Notes: generated by a model not told the origin, from the sequence alone. 64,000 bases of DNA from Pectobacterium aroidearum (GCF_041228105.1 NZ_CP166097.1:682001-746000); one strand, 5' to 3'. Positions 51,782-61,204 are shown, numbered from the stretch's first letter. Made by a program: numbers and translations.

Positions 51782-52552
51782 ATGGAAGCGTGGCTGGATC
51801 ATCTGGTTACTCAATCGTTAGCGTATTCACTGATCGCCGTCATGCTGGTTGCCTTTCTGGAATCTTTGGCTCTGGTAGGGCTGTTGTTGCCGGGGACGGT
51901 GATGATGGCAACGCTGGGGGCGCTGATCGGCAGCGGACAGATGGGGCTTTACCCGGCGTGGGCGGCCGGGATTATCGGGTGCCTGCTCGGGGACTGGATT
52001 TCCTATTTTATTGGCATGCGCTTTAAAGCTCCTCTGCATAACTGGTCTTTCCTGAAAAAGTACCAGTCGTTACTGAGTAAAACCGAATATGCGCTGTATC
52101 AGCACCCGATGCCGACGATACTGATCGGGCGCTTTGTTGGCCCGACGCGCCCGCTCATTCCGATGGTGGCGGGGATGCTGGGGCTACCGCCTTATAAATT
52201 TGCCGTACCGAATATCATCGGCTGCCTGCTGTGGCCACCGGCCTATTTCTTACCCGGTATTTTGGCTGGCGTTGCGATTGATATTCCCGCCGGGACGAAC
52301 AGTGCAGGGTTTAAGTGGCTGCTGCTGATAACCGCTGTCGTGGTGTGGGTGGCAGGTTGGCTAAACTGGCGCTGGTGGCGCAGTGATAAGCGTAAGCATC
52401 GTGACTGGTTTAGCAGAAAGCTGCCGCTCAGACGTCTGCGCTGGGTCGCACCCGTGGTGTCCGTGGCGGCGGTAGTATCGCTGGTCATGCTGATTCAGCA
52501 CCCGCTGATGCCGGTTTATCGTCATCTGCTATGGCAGGTGTTGAACGGGTGA
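51782..52552 (+). CDS. yabI: DedA-family membrane protein YabI
   Basis: A 256-residue inner-membrane protein of the DedA family, members of which act in lipid carrier or phospholipid flipping and in envelope homeostasis. Family stretches are LVGLLLPGTVMMATLGALIG, GIIGCLLGDWISYFIG and GRFVGPTRPLIPMVAGMLGL with the functionally important Arg residues. The C-terminus has a Trp-rich helix and a basic patch (RWWRSDKRKHRDWFSRK). The length is close to E. coli YabI (254). In E. coli it adjoins thiQ; here ilvBN and a GH43 gene intervene. Confidence 0.92.
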   Translation: MEAWLDHLVTQSLAYSLIAVMLVAFLESLALVGLLLPGTVMMATLGALIGSGQMGLYPAWAAGIIGCLLGDWISYFIGMRFKAPLHNWSFLKKYQSLLSKTEYALYQHPMPTILIGRFVGPTRPLIPMVAGMLGLPPYKFAVPNIIGCLLWPPAYFLPGILAGVAIDIPAGTNSAGFKWLLLITAVVVWVAGWLNWRWWRSDKRKHRDWFSRKLPLRRLRWVAPVVSVAAVVSLVMLIQHPLMPVYRHLLWQVLNG

Positions 52553-52561
52553 GGTGGGGCA

Positions 52562-52580
52562 GGCCGGGACAGACCCGGCC
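52562..52580. terminator. GC-rich hairpin between yabI and ilvN
   Basis: GGCCGGG-ACAGA-CCCGGCC between two convergent genes; perfect 7-bp stem but no T-run, so only a possible terminator. Confidence 0.45.
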
Positions 52581-52587
52581 ACGCCAG

Positions 52588-52905
52588 CTAGCAGTAAAAC
52601 TCGGCGACCTGCTCGAAAATACGCATTTCTTCACCGTGACGACGTACCTGAAGGACGTCCTCCAGTTTTTCCACCTGACTGATCATCTGTGGTAGTCGAT
52701 GGTCATCTTTGACCAGTAGCCAGATGCGGCTTTCTTCACCGTTGGCCAGCGGCATACACAGAATGCCTTCCACGTTAAATGCCCGGCGGGCAAACAGGCC
52801 GCAAACGTGTGACATGACGCCGGGATGGTTGCGCACAGAGAGTTCTAGCGTGACCTGATTTGAAGTTGGTTGAGTTGACGAAGTTAGTTGAGTTGACATA
52901 GTCAT
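52588..52905 (-). CDS. ilvN: Acetolactate synthase I small subunit
   Basis: A 105-residue ACT-domain regulatory subunit that confers valine feedback inhibition on IlvB. The core [20 protein letters not shown] followed by [14 protein letters not shown] is nearly identical to E. coli IlvN. The ATG overlaps the ilvB stop (TAATG on the minus strand), with GGAG five bases upstream. The N-terminus is longer than in E. coli (96 residues) because an 18-bp direct duplication encodes [15 protein letters not shown] at 52899 is an alternative start. Confidence 0.94.
   Translation of the reverse strand: MTMSTQLTSSTQPTSNQVTLELSVRNHPGVMSHVCGLFARRAFNVEGILCMPLANGEESRIWLLVKDDHRLPQMISQVEKLEDVLQVRRHGEEMRIFEQVAEFYC
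52861..52896 (-). repeat. 18-bp tandem duplication in ilvN
   Basis: Bases 52861-52878 and 52879-52896 are adjacent 18-bp copies differing at two positions (TGAAGTTGGTTGAGTTGA and CGAAGTTAGTTGAGTTGA). They encode the repeated hexapeptide STQ(L/P)TS near the IlvN N-terminus. Confidence 0.85.
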
Positions 52906-54569
52906 TAATCTCCGATCATATCGATGTTCGCTGCGCCCGGTGGCACGATGGGTAAAACTTTCTCATTGGCGTCAATCAGTACGTGGATCAGCGTGGGACC
53001 CGACTGATTGAGCGCTTCTTGCAGGGCGGCTTGCGGATCGGATGCTGCATTCAGATCGCAGGTTGCAAAGCCGAAACCTGCGGCAATCGCGAGGAAATTG
53101 GTACTGTAACGGTAATCGGCAGCGAAGATGCGCTTCTGGAAAAACATATCCTGCTGCTGGTGAACCAGACCGAGTGACTGGTTGTTCATCAGGACGATTT
53201 TTACGTTGAGCCCTTCTTCTGCCGCAGTTGCCATTTCCTGAATGTTCATCATCAGGCTGCCATCACCCGAGAAGCACACCACGGTGCGTTCCGGCTCGGC
53301 CAGCGCAGCGCCAATCGCCGCAGGCAGGCCAAAGCCCATCGTGCCAAATCCGCCGGATGTCAGCCATTGGCGCGGACGACGCAGTGGATAAGATTGAGCC
53401 ACCCACATCTGATGCTGGCCGACATCAGTGGTGATGATCGCATCATCCGTCAGCGCTCGCGCCGTGGCCTGCACCAGACCATAGTGACTTAAAGGATCGT
53501 CAGCATTTGGCATGCTGAACGGAAATTCCTGTTGCAGCCCGCTAACGGTGGCGCGCCACACGTCACGCTGTTGCGGCGTAATATGCGGCAGCAGCTGGTC
53601 CAGCGCCTGCGCGACATCCGCGTTGATCGCCACATGTGGCTGACGGATCTTGCCCAACTCTGCGGGATCGATATCGATGTGAATGATGCTGGCCTGCGGG
53701 CAAAACTGTTCTGCTTTACCAATCGCACGATCGTCAAAACGCGCACCCAGCACAATTAACAAATCTGCCTGCTGCAAGATCAGATTGGTTGATCGGGCGG
53801 CGTGCATACCCAGCATGCCGAGCGACAGGGGATGATCGACGGGCATGGCACCCAGCGCCATCAGCGTCATGGTGGTTGGCAGGCTGGAGCGTTCCGCCAG
53901 TTGAACCGCTTGTTCGTGCGCGGCGCTGCTAATGATCCCACCGCCCAGATAGAGAACCGGACGCTGAGCCGCGTTAATCATGGCTGCAGCCCGCTCGATC
54001 TCCTGCTGCGCGATGGTGGGCGGCGTATCGAGAGGAAAGACGTCTGGCAGTTCGCTCAGCTCAATGGTTGCGTTCTGAATGTCTTTTGGAATATCGATCC
54101 ACACCGGGCCGGGACGACCCGACTGCGCGATGCGAAACGCTTCTGGGATCACGCGCGGCAGTTCGCTGATGTCGCGAACCAGATAGTTATGTTTGGTGAT
54201 GGGAATGGAGATGCCATACGTGTCAACTTCCTGAAACGCATCGGTGCCGATCATGCTGGAAGGCACCTGGCCAGTGATACACACCAGCGGGATCGAATCC
54301 AGTTTGGCATCGGCGATGGCAGTGAGCAGGTTGGTCGCCCCCGGGCCACTGGATGCCATGCAAACGGCGGCGCTACCGCTGGCGCGCGCCATGCCTTGTG
54401 CCATAAATCCCGCCCCTTGCTCGTGGCGAGCCAGAACGTGACGGATAGTCTTACTTTGACCCAGAGCATCATATAACGGCAGAGCCGCGCCGCCGGGAAT
54501 GCCCGCTACGGTGGTGATGCCCTGCTGTTCGAGCAGCCGAACAATTAACTGAGCGCCTGTATAACGCAT
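52905..54569 (-). CDS. ilvB: Acetolactate synthase I large subunit
   Basis: A 554-residue thiamine-diphosphate enzyme that condenses pyruvate (or pyruvate and 2-oxobutyrate) to acetohydroxy acids for valine, leucine and isoleucine. The N-terminal [16 protein letters not shown] and [20 protein letters not shown] contain the ThDP-activating Glu. The ThDP-binding motif begins [20 protein letters not shown] and ends in NN. It resembles E. coli IlvB rather than IlvI or IlvG. I choose ATG 54569 ([10 protein letters not shown]), as AAGGA lies eight bases upstream; ATG 54584 lacks a ribosome site. It is preceded by a leader peptide and attenuator. Confidence 0.95.
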   Translation of the reverse strand: MRYTGAQLIVRLLEQQGITTVAGIPGGAALPLYDALGQSKTIRHVLARHEQGAGFMAQGMARASGSAAVCMASSGPGATNLLTAIADAKLDSIPLVCITGQVPSSMIGTDAFQEVDTYGISIPITKHNYLVRDISELPRVIPEAFRIAQSGRPGPVWIDIPKDIQNATIELSELPDVFPLDTPPTIAQQEIERAAAMINAAQRPVLYLGGGIISSAAHEQAVQLAERSSLPTTMTLMALGAMPVDHPLSLGMLGMHAARSTNLILQQADLLIVLGARFDDRAIGKAEQFCPQASIIHIDIDPAELGKIRQPHVAINADVAQALDQLLPHITPQQRDVWRATVSGLQQEFPFSMPNADDPLSHYGLVQATARALTDDAIITTDVGQHQMWVAQSYPLRRPRQWLTSGGFGTMGFGLPAAIGAALAEPERTVVCFSGDGSLMMNIQEMATAAEEGLNVKIVLMNNQSLGLVHQQQDMFFQKRIFAADYRYSTNFLAIAAGFGFATCDLNAASDPQAALQEALNQSGPTLIHVLIDANEKVLPIVPPGAANIDMIGD

Positions 54570-54619
54570 GCTTACATCCTTCATCAGGGCCGGTGCGGTG
54601 TCGGAGCGGGGAGGGTAAA

Positions 54620-54657
54620 AACAAGAAACCCCGCTCGGCTGGCGCCGGCGGGGTTTG
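54620..54657 (-). promoter_or_regulatory. Attenuator terminator of ilvBN
   Basis: On the minus strand AAACCCCGC (54649-54657 region) pairs with GCGGGGTTT (54626-54634 region) and is followed by CTTGTTTTT. It lies between the leader peptide stop and ilvB, as required for ribosome-mediated attenuation. Confidence 0.85.
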
Positions 54658-54679
54658 AGAATCTTCGATTCGGAACCCG

Positions 54680-54787
54680 TTACGGCGCGCTGCCGACGAC
54701 GACCACGACTGCCACGCGCACGACGACGACCGCGTCAACATGCGCGGTGCTTAGTAGTGCTGAAGTGGAAGAAGAGTAGTGCGTCAC
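54680..54787 (-). CDS. ivbL: ilvBN operon leader peptide
   Basis: A 35-residue leader, starting with GTG at 54787 and ending at TAA (54680-54682). The sequence begins MTHYSSSTSALLSTAHVDA and ends VVVVRVAVVVVVGSAP. Eleven valines and two leucines make it the equivalent of E. coli IvbL, whose end (VVVVRVVVVVGNAP) it resembles closely. Stalling at valine codons when Val-tRNA is scarce should prevent the downstream terminator and allow ilvBN expression. AGGA lies five bases before the GTG. Too short for routine gene finders. Confidence 0.9.
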   Translation of the reverse strand: MTHYSSSTSALLSTAHVDAVVVVRVAVVVVVGSAP

Positions 54788-55100
54788 GGGAATCCTATTT
54801 ATTTATGTTGAGTTACTTATGTTGAGTTTATTTGCGTTAGTGATGGTTGGGCGTTGTATTCGAATGTGTCATCAGCCCATCACCAATTCATATAAGCACA
54901 GCAGTATAAAAAGACACAATACCTACAAGGTATAAAAACTGAATATGTCGAATTGGTCACAGTATATTGAAAATTTTACGCCGTGATTACCGCTTGATTT
55001 TTCGCCGCAGAACCAGAGAAGCGTGACTGTTTTCACAATTGGAACAGGGTTTCAATGTTATAAATTATAAAATAATCATTGGGATAGTGGGTGGTGATAA
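54788..55100. other. Control region between ivbL and the GH43 gene
   Basis: About 310 bases, divergent. On the minus strand TATACT (54903-54908) may be the ilvBN -10. A CRP-like site, TGTGACCAATTCGACA (54946-54961), lies about 55-60 bases before the inferred start, fitting CRP activation known for E. coli ilvBN. Two 12-bp direct repeats TTATGTTGAGTT (54803-54814 and 54818-54829) fall in the ilvBN leader. No clear GH43 promoter was found. Confidence 0.4.
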
Positions 55101-56723
55101 ATGGGTGTGTCCCGGCTGGTAGGGAAGGGTGTATTGAGCGGTATCTTACTGATGGCAATGGGTATCGGTCAGGCAATGGCCTGTCAGGCTGGCCCTGCTA
55201 ACGAATGGAAACGGGGGATTGAACAGCAGCGTCAGGCGGATTTGGGCAATGGCTGTTATCTCAATCCGATTATTGCGGGCGATCATCCCGACCCTACGAT
55301 TATCAAGGATGGGGATGACTACTACATGACGTTCTCGTCATTTGACGATATCCCCGGACTGCTGATTTGGCACTCGCGCGATTTAGTGAACTGGCAGCCG
55401 CTTGGCCCGGCGATCGCGACGCCCGTTGACGCGATCTGGGCACCGGATTTGGTGAAACACGACGGCAAATATTATATCTACTTCACCACCAACCGGATTA
55501 TCGACGCCAAAGGAACGAAAAAGAAAACGCTGTATGTGATTACCGCCGATGATATTCGCGGCCCGTGGACGCCGCCGAAGGATACGGGCTTGAAAAATCC
55601 GGCCAGCGATCCCGGTCATGTGGTGGGAGAGGACGGTAAACGTTACATCTTTATGTCTGGCGGCAATCGCGTGCAGTTAACCGATGACGGGCTGTCGACG
55701 GTCGGCGACATGGAGGTGGTCTATCAGGGGTGGCAATACCCGGAAGAGTGGGATGTGGAAAGCTTCTCGCAGGAAGGGCCGAAGATGCTGCGCCACGGCG
55801 ACTATTTCTACATGGTGCTAGCGGAAGGTGGAACGGCGGGGCCGCCGACCGGACACATGGTGATTGCTGCGCGTTCCAAATCGATCAACGGGCCCTGGGA
55901 AAATTCCCCGCATAACCCGATTATTCGCACGCAGGATCGTTCAGAAAAGTGGTGGTCACGCGGCCATGCGACGCTGATCGAAGGGCCGGATAAAAACTGG
56001 TACATGGTGTATCACGGTTATGAAAACGGCTTTATGACGCTGGGGCGGCAGGCGATGTTGGAGCCGATCGTCTGGGGCAATGATGGCTGGTTTACGTCTG
56101 CCGGGTTTGATACCGGTAAACCGATTCGCAAACCGGCAGGGGGCGAAGCGGTGCCGCACGGTATTGGCTGGTCTGATAGCTTTACCGACGAGAAATTTCC
56201 GGCTCGCTGGCATTTTTACCGCGCCAATGCGGAAGAACTGAAACGGGTTACGCTCAGCGACGGCAAACTGCATCTTAAGGCAAAAGGCACATCGCCAAAA
56301 GACAGTGCGCCGTTGACGATGATCCCCGGCGATCAGGCTTACCAAATTGAGGTTACGGCGAATTTCGCCCCTGGCGCGCAGGCTGGCCTACTGCTGTTCT
56401 ACAACGCGAAGCTGTATGTCGGGCTGTCGTTTAATCAGGATGGTACTGTCATGCACCGCTATGGGCTGGAAAGGGCGGAGAAGAAACTGCCGCACATTAC
56501 AGGCAATGAGGTGCAGATTCTGATGAGAAACGATCGCCATATCGTGACGTTTTACACCCGAACGTCGGATCAGGAACCGTGGAAGAAATACCCGGTGCAG
56601 ATGGAAGTATCCGGCTACCATCACAATGTCGCGTATGACTTCCTCAGCTTACGGCCCGCCTTGTATGCGTCGGGTGAGGGAGACGTGACGTTCAGCAACC
56701 TGCGTTATCAGGCGTTGCCTTAA
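55101..56723 (+). CDS. Secreted glycoside hydrolase family 43 enzyme
   Basis: A 540-residue exported GH43 enzyme (arabinofuranosidase, xylosidase or arabinanase type). A signal peptide (hydrophobic residues 10-26, likely cut after AMA before Cys28) is followed by a five-bladed propeller. The three catalytic carboxylates are visible: Asp64 in GDHPDPT, Asp116 in IWAPDL and Glu225 in FSQEGPK. A C-terminal beta-sandwich (from about 355, GWSDSFTDEKFPARWHFYR) is the usual accessory module. It probably acts on pectin side chains or hemicellulose of plant cell walls; the exact linkage cannot be told. It ends four bases before the convergent thiQ and has a weak ribosome site. Confidence 0.88.
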   Translation: MGVSRLVGKGVLSGILLMAMGIGQAMACQAGPANEWKRGIEQQRQADLGNGCYLNPIIAGDHPDPTIIKDGDDYYMTFSSFDDIPGLLIWHSRDLVNWQPLGPAIATPVDAIWAPDLVKHDGKYYIYFTTNRIIDAKGTKKKTLYVITADDIRGPWTPPKDTGLKNPASDPGHVVGEDGKRYIFMSGGNRVQLTDDGLSTVGDMEVVYQGWQYPEEWDVESFSQEGPKMLRHGDYFYMVLAEGGTAGPPTGHMVIAARSKSINGPWENSPHNPIIRTQDRSEKWWSRGHATLIEGPDKNWYMVYHGYENGFMTLGRQAMLEPIVWGNDGWFTSAGFDTGKPIRKPAGGEAVPHGIGWSDSFTDEKFPARWHFYRANAEELKRVTLSDGKLHLKAKGTSPKDSAPLTMIPGDQAYQIEVTANFAPGAQAGLLLFYNAKLYVGLSFNQDGTVMHRYGLERAEKKLPHITGNEVQILMRNDRHIVTFYTRTSDQEPWKKYPVQMEVSGYHHNVAYDFLSLRPALYASGEGDVTFSNLRYQALP

Positions 56724-56727
56724 CGCT

Positions 56728-57438
56728 TCAATCCAAAGACGGGCGTGAAATTCCCAGGATGGCAGCCGCATCGGCGCTGCCATCCTGTAGCGCCTGGGTC
56801 GGCCCATCATAATAAATCTGTCCGTCCACGATCAGCACCGTACGCTTTGCGATCCGCATGGCATCATCCAGATTGTGAGACACCATCAACAGCGTGAACT
56901 CACGCTCCTGACACTCGCTCTCAACCAGATCGAGCATCTCCTGACGCAGCGCCGGATCGAGCGCTGAGAACGGCTCATCCAGCAGCAGAATAGGCTGGTG
57001 GCGCACCAAGCAGCGTGCCAGTGCCGCGCGCTGGCGCTGCCCGCCGGAAACCTGCGACGGTAGACGATCCAGAAGATCCGCCAGACCGACCCGATCGGCG
57101 ATCTGTCGTAGCGTTTCACGCTGTGCGGCACTGAGCCGCAGGCCGGGGTGCAATCCCAGCGCGATGTTTTGCCCAATCGTTAGGTGTGGAAACAGGTTAT
57201 TTTCCTGAAACAGAATCGAAACTGGCCGTTTAGCGGGAGGCGTCTCGCGGTGAGGTTCACCGTTAAGCCGTAATTCGCCGCTGTCAGCCATCAGGAAACC
57301 GGCAATCAGATTCAGCAGCGTACTTTTCCCTGCGCCGCTGGGGCCAAGGATGGCGATGCGTTCGCCCGGTTTGACGTGAAAATCAAAACGCATGGGCAAG
57401 TGCTGATAGAAGTAGGTTAATTTCTCAAGCGCGATCAT
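56728..57438 (-). CDS. thiQ: Thiamine ABC transporter ATPase ThiQ
   Basis: A 236-residue ATPase of the thiamine/TPP importer. Walker A is [13 protein letters not shown] near residues 32-44, the signature [14 protein letters not shown], and Walker [14 protein letters not shown], with the switch His in [13 protein letters not shown] 57438 gives the family N-terminus ([12 protein letters not shown]) and overlaps the end of thiP by 14 bases. It is the last gene of thiBPQ. Confidence 0.96.
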   Translation of the reverse strand: MIALEKLTYFYQHLPMRFDFHVKPGERIAILGPSGAGKSTLLNLIAGFLMADSGELRLNGEPHRETPPAKRPVSILFQENNLFPHLTIGQNIALGLHPGLRLSAAQRETLRQIADRVGLADLLDRLPSQVSGGQRQRAALARCLVRHQPILLLDEPFSALDPALRQEMLDLVESECQEREFTLLMVSHNLDDAMRIAKRTVLIVDGQIYYDGPTQALQDGSADAAAILGISRPSLD

Positions 57439-59032
57439 GACGGCCCGCCAGTTTCTCAATCAGGGTAAATAACATGAAGCACAGCAGCATCAACAGCAGT
57501 GCTGTGACTGCACCGTCGGCGCTGCGATAGGAACCAATTTGCTGGTACAGATAGAACGGCAGCGTGCGGAACTGCTCATTGCCAAACAGCGCGATGACGC
57601 CGAAATCACCGAGCGACAGCACGCAGGCAAAGGCTAATGCTTGTGCTAACGGCTGCTTCAGTGCAGCCAGCTCGATCAGCTTCAGCCGCTGCCAGCCGCG
57701 AATATCCAGTGATGCGCAGAGTCGGTTGTAGCGCTCTGCAACGTCCAGCATCGGGTTTTCCAGCACTTTGATCGCATACGGAATTGCCATCAGTGCGTTG
57801 GTGAACACCACCAGCGCGTAGGGGGATTGCGGCAAGCCAATGCTGTTATTCAGCAGCAGGAAAAAGCCGGTTGCCAGCACAATACCGGGCATGGCGAGGA
57901 TGAGCATCCCGCTCAGATTCATCAACTGCCCGTAGAGTGGCTTCTGGCGTAACTTGAGTTCGCGGCTGCTCCAAAGCAGCATCATGGTCAGCACCAGACA
58001 CAGGAGCCCTGCGCCCAGAGCGATACGCAGCGAGGTAAACAGCGTTTGCCAGAGCACGGGCTGTTGCAGCACGGTAACCAGCGAGCGGTTCACGCCATCA
58101 ACCACCACGGCCAGCAAGGGAGGAACGACCAGCAGCAACAGCGCGCCAATCAGCAGGCCATCGGTGAGACGGCTTAAAGCGCTATCCTGCGGGTTGCGCC
58201 AAGTGAGCTGCTGTGTGCTGCCGACGGGCAGAATACGCCCCAGCCGCTGACTTAGCAGCACCAAACCGAGACAGCAAACCATCTGAATTAACGCCAGCAG
58301 CGCCGCGCGACCCGGATCGTAATCAAAGCTTAGTGCCTGATAGATAGCCAGTTCAATCGTGGTCGCCTGCGGGCCGCCGCCCAGTGACAGAACCGTCGCA
58401 AAGCTGGCAAAGCAGAGCATAAAAATCAGTGCGCCGGTCGGTAAAATTTGTCGGCGCAGGGCAGGCCATTCCAGCAGGCGGAAATGTTGCCAGCTGTTCA
58501 TGCCCAGATTTGCAGCCAGTTGGCGTTGCTCGGTAGCAATACCCTCCAGCGACTGCAACAGCAATCGGGTTGCCAGCGGCAGATTGAAGAACACATGCGC
58601 CAGCAGGATGCCCTGCAACCCATAGGGTGAAAACGTGTATTTCAGGCCAAACCCGCTCAGTACAGAGGCTAGCCAGCCCTGACGTCCATATACGCTGAGC
58701 AGGCCAAAAACGGCAACCAGCACGGGCAGCACCAGCGTCATCGCGCACAGGCGCAGTAGCCAACGGTGGCCGGGAAAACGCCGTCGATACAGCGCTCTGG
58801 CGAGAAAAATGGCCGGAACGGTAGAAAACAGCGCAGAGAGAAAGGCTTGCCAGAAGGTGAACCGAATAACATGCCAGAGATAGCTGTCATGCCATAGCGT
58901 GCGCCACTGGCTGTCGGGTGCCTGTAACCAGAGTGCACCGAAAGCCAGTGCGGCAACGGAAATTAACAGCGTTGTGGCCAGTAGCCCCGGCCACAGACGT
59001 CCGCCGATTAGTGGCTGACGGCGCGTTGCCAT
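57425..59032 (-). CDS. thiP: Thiamine ABC transporter permease ThiP
   Basis: A 535-residue inner-membrane permease made of two fused permease domains, about 12 helices. The N-terminus [20 protein letters not shown] and the stretches [20 protein letters not shown] and [20 protein letters not shown] match E. coli ThiP. The two EAA-type loops contact ThiQ. ATG 59032 matches the E. coli start and overlaps thiB by 25 bases. Confidence 0.96.
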   Translation of the reverse strand: MATRRQPLIGGRLWPGLLATTLLISVAALAFGALWLQAPDSQWRTLWHDSYLWHVIRFTFWQAFLSALFSTVPAIFLARALYRRRFPGHRWLLRLCAMTLVLPVLVAVFGLLSVYGRQGWLASVLSGFGLKYTFSPYGLQGILLAHVFFNLPLATRLLLQSLEGIATEQRQLAANLGMNSWQHFRLLEWPALRRQILPTGALIFMLCFASFATVLSLGGGPQATTIELAIYQALSFDYDPGRAALLALIQMVCCLGLVLLSQRLGRILPVGSTQQLTWRNPQDSALSRLTDGLLIGALLLLVVPPLLAVVVDGVNRSLVTVLQQPVLWQTLFTSLRIALGAGLLCLVLTMMLLWSSRELKLRQKPLYGQLMNLSGMLILAMPGIVLATGFFLLLNNSIGLPQSPYALVVFTNALMAIPYAIKVLENPMLDVAERYNRLCASLDIRGWQRLKLIELAALKQPLAQALAFACVLSLGDFGVIALFGNEQFRTLPFYLYQQIGSYRSADGAVTALLLMLLCFMLFTLIEKLAGRHDRA

Positions 59033-60024
59033 GCCTGAATCCACTGCGTCCTTTGGTCAGCGACTTCTTGTGCGCTGAACTGCATGGCTTTTTCCGGCAC
59101 CGTGAGCGTGGCGAAGCCCGCAGGCAGGTCAGTTTTAACGGCTGGGTACATCCAGTTCGTAGTGGGGATTGCCTGCTGGAAGGTTGGGCTCAGGATGAAC
59201 TGCATAAAACGTTTTGCCAGTTCGGGATTTTTGCTGGAAGCCAGCTGCCCGGCGATTTCAATTTGCAGATAGTGCCCTTCGCTGAAAGTCGCGGCTGCGT
59301 AGTTGTCTTTCTTCTCTTCAATGATGTGGTAGGCCGGTGACGTGGTATAGCTCAGCACCAGATCGGCTTCCCCTTTCAGGAACAGGCCATAGGCTTCGCT
59401 CCAGCCTTTGGTGACGGTAACGGTTTTCTTCGCCAGTTTCTGCCAGGCTTGCGGCGCCTCATCGCCGTACACTTTCTGCATCCACAGCAGCAGACCCAGA
59501 CCCGGTGTGCTGGTACGTGGATCCTGATAGATCACTTTCCACGGCGCGTTGCTATCCACCAATTCATGCAGGCTTTTCGGCGGATTCTTCAGCGTGTCTT
59601 TGTTATACACAAAGGCGAAATAGCCATAATCGTAAGGGACGAAAGTCTTATTGCTCCAGCCGCCCGGCACCGTAACGGCGCTGGTGTCCAGATTGTGCGG
59701 AGCAAACAGGCCGGTTTGCTCCGCTGCCTGCAACAGGTTGTTGTCCAGCCCCAGAATGATGTCCGCTTTGCTGTTTTTACCTTCCATACGCAGCCGGTTC
59801 AGCAGTGAGGCACCATCTTCCAGCGCGACGAAATTCAGTTCGCACTCGCACTCTTTCTCAAAGGCGGTTTTGATGACAGGCCCTGGACCCCATTCGGAAG
59901 CGAATGAGTCATAGGTATAAACGGTTAGCGCAGGCTTGGCGAATGCCGAAGCAGAGAGCAGTAACAGGTAAGGCAGGCTGATTTTCAGCACGGTGGCTGA
60001 ACGCTGTAGTAATTGATTTAACAC
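59008..60024 (-). CDS. thiB: Thiamine-binding periplasmic protein (GTG start)
   Basis: A 338-residue periplasmic solute-binding protein for thiamine, TMP and TPP. The signal peptide (VLNQLLQRSATVLKISLPYL then LLLSASAFA) is cut before KPALTVYTYDSF. GLDNNLLQAAEQTGLF and PYDYGYFAFVYNKDTL are typical of the family. The start is GTG at 60024, seven bases after AGGAG; the frame to 60072 would add unrelated residues. The gene is under a TPP riboswitch and heads thiBPQ. In E. coli sgrR lies directly upstream; here only a relic of it does. Confidence 0.95.
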   Translation of the reverse strand: MLNQLLQRSATVLKISLPYLLLLSASAFAKPALTVYTYDSFASEWGPGPVIKTAFEKECECELNFVALEDGASLLNRLRMEGKNSKADIILGLDNNLLQAAEQTGLFAPHNLDTSAVTVPGGWSNKTFVPYDYGYFAFVYNKDTLKNPPKSLHELVDSNAPWKVIYQDPRTSTPGLGLLLWMQKVYGDEAPQAWQKLAKKTVTVTKGWSEAYGLFLKGEADLVLSYTTSPAYHIIEEKKDNYAAATFSEGHYLQIEIAGQLASSKNPELAKRFMQFILSPTFQQAIPTTNWMYPAVKTDLPAGFATLTVPEKAMQFSAQEVADQRTQWIQAWQRAVSH

Positions 60025-60082
60025 TTTGCACTCCTGAGAATCATAGGGTGGCAAAGGACTTTGAGGCAGCAATGAGCAGCAC

Positions 60083-60167
60083 TCTCAAATCCCTTCGCCG
60101 GTATTAACCGGATCAGGTTCGACGGGTATCTTCTCAGCGAAAAAATCTTCCGCACCCCGTTGAGAAC
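60083..60167 (-). promoter_or_regulatory. TPP riboswitch (THI box) of thiBPQ
   Basis: On the minus strand the order is CTCAACGGGGTGC, GCTGAGA, ACCCGT-GAACCTGATC-GG, TAATACCGGCG, AGGGATTTGAGAG. This is the full TPP aptamer, with a P1 stem formed by CTCAA and TTGAG. It ends about 59 bases before the thiB GTG, so control is probably by sequestering the ribosome site, with repression at high TPP. Confidence 0.95.
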
Positions 60168-60187
60168 GGCACATTGTAAAGGGTTAA

Positions 60188-60211
60188 GCCGAGCAGCGAA
60201 AGGCTCTCGGC
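60188..60211 (-). terminator. Hairpin beside the sgrR relic
   Basis: GCCGAG (60188-60193) pairs with CTCGGC (60206-60211). On the minus strand it directly follows the relic of the sgrR 3' end and is followed by TTAACCCTTT. It may be the old sgrR terminator. Confidence 0.45.
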
Positions 60212-60249
60212 GTTCCGGTGGCGCGAATCAGGCGGATTTAAAATCAAAC
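60210..60249 (-). pseudogene. Relic of the sgrR 3' end
   Basis: These 40 bases match 62472-62511, the end of the intact sgrR, at 36 of 40 positions. Translated in the same frame they give FDFKSA-stop-FAPPER: the Trp codon has become TGA and the original stop has become CGA. The relic is beside thiB, where sgrR ends in E. coli, and about 2.26 kb from the intact end. Confidence 0.8.
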
Positions 60250-60298
60250 GCTCCCCCAGAGACCGTTGTGTAGCCTCTGTTGTCCTGATCGTGGATAT

Positions 60299-61204
60299 TC
60301 ACCATTGCGCCGACTCTTGCTCGATTCGCGCAGTACACCAGTCGATAAAGGCGCGAATAGCTGGCGAGAGGTGGCGGCTTTGCGGGTAGAGGATGAAAAT
60401 AGGTTCGAGCGGTGCCCCGATATCAGGAAACAGTCTGACAAGATGCCCATCAGCAAGCGGTTGGCGCACCATATAGCTGGCAATCCGTATTAGCCCCAAA
60501 CCCGCTACGCCAGCGGCGACGTAGGCATCCGTGTCATTTACGCTGATCTGTCCTGCGAGCGGCATCGCTACGGTGTGCGCTTCATCATGAAACCCCCAGC
60601 GAGTTGAGCGGCCTGTTCGGCTGTGGATATACCCCACGGCGGTGTGCGCTTTGAGCGAATCCAATGTTGCGGGATGTCCATGCTGTTCAAGATAGCGTGG
60701 GGAGGCGCAGATATACCAATGGAACGCGCCGAGGCGTCGTGCGACCAGTCGAGATAGCGGCGGTTCTCCGGTTCTGATGACACAATCGATACCATGCTGG
60801 ACAATATCCACAGTGGCATCACCCAGATGGAAGTCCAGCGTTATCCCAGGATAACGTTCACAAAAGTCGGGCAGTGCCGGAATGAGGAAGTTTTTGACCA
60901 GAGAGGGCGGCGCCCCGATTCTGATGGTTCCATTCAGCTCCCCTTTTTGCTGTGCCGTTACGCTTTCAGCCGCGTGCACATCATGCAATATCGCTTTGCA
61001 ACTGTCGTAATAGCGCAGTCCAACATCCGTAATGCTGAGTGCTCGCGTCGTTCGGTTGAGTAACCGGGCACCCAGATGTGATTCGAGTTCCTTAATGCTA
61101 CGGGTGACGGTGGATGGCAGAACATGCAGGGTTTCCGCCGCTTTTTTGAAACTACCCGCATCGACCACACGAATGAATATTTCCATGGCCTGAAACCGAT
61201 CCAT
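60299..61204 (-). CDS. LysR-family regulator (divergent from an NmrA-type reductase)
   Basis: A 301-residue LysR regulator of the CrgA-like branch. The helix-turn-helix is in MEIFIRVVDAGSFKKAAETL followed by HVLPSTVTRSIKELE, and the effector domain starts near GTIRIGAPPSLVKNFLIPAL. ATG 61204 (MDRFQAMEIF) is the family start; the frame to 61303 adds 33 unlikely residues. It is divergent from the reductase gene and probably controls it. The pair lies between thiB and sgrR, where E. coli has nothing, and so is an insertion. The ligand is unknown. Confidence 0.88.
   Translation of the reverse strand: MDRFQAMEIFIRVVDAGSFKKAAETLHVLPSTVTRSIKELESHLGARLLNRTTRALSITDVGLRYYDSCKAILHDVHAAESVTAQQKGELNGTIRIGAPPSLVKNFLIPALPDFCERYPGITLDFHLGDATVDIVQHGIDCVIRTGEPPLSRLVARRLGAFHWYICASPRYLEQHGHPATLDSLKAHTAVGYIHSRTGRSTRWGFHDEAHTVAMPLAGQISVNDTDAYVAAGVAGLGLIRIASYMVRQPLADGHLVRLFPDIGAPLEPIFILYPQSRHLSPAIRAFIDWCTARIEQESAQW

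Noticed and set aside
53802..54476. Plus-strand ORF of 224 codons opposite ilvB
   Set aside because: Antisense shadow; His/Arg/Asp-rich and without start signals.
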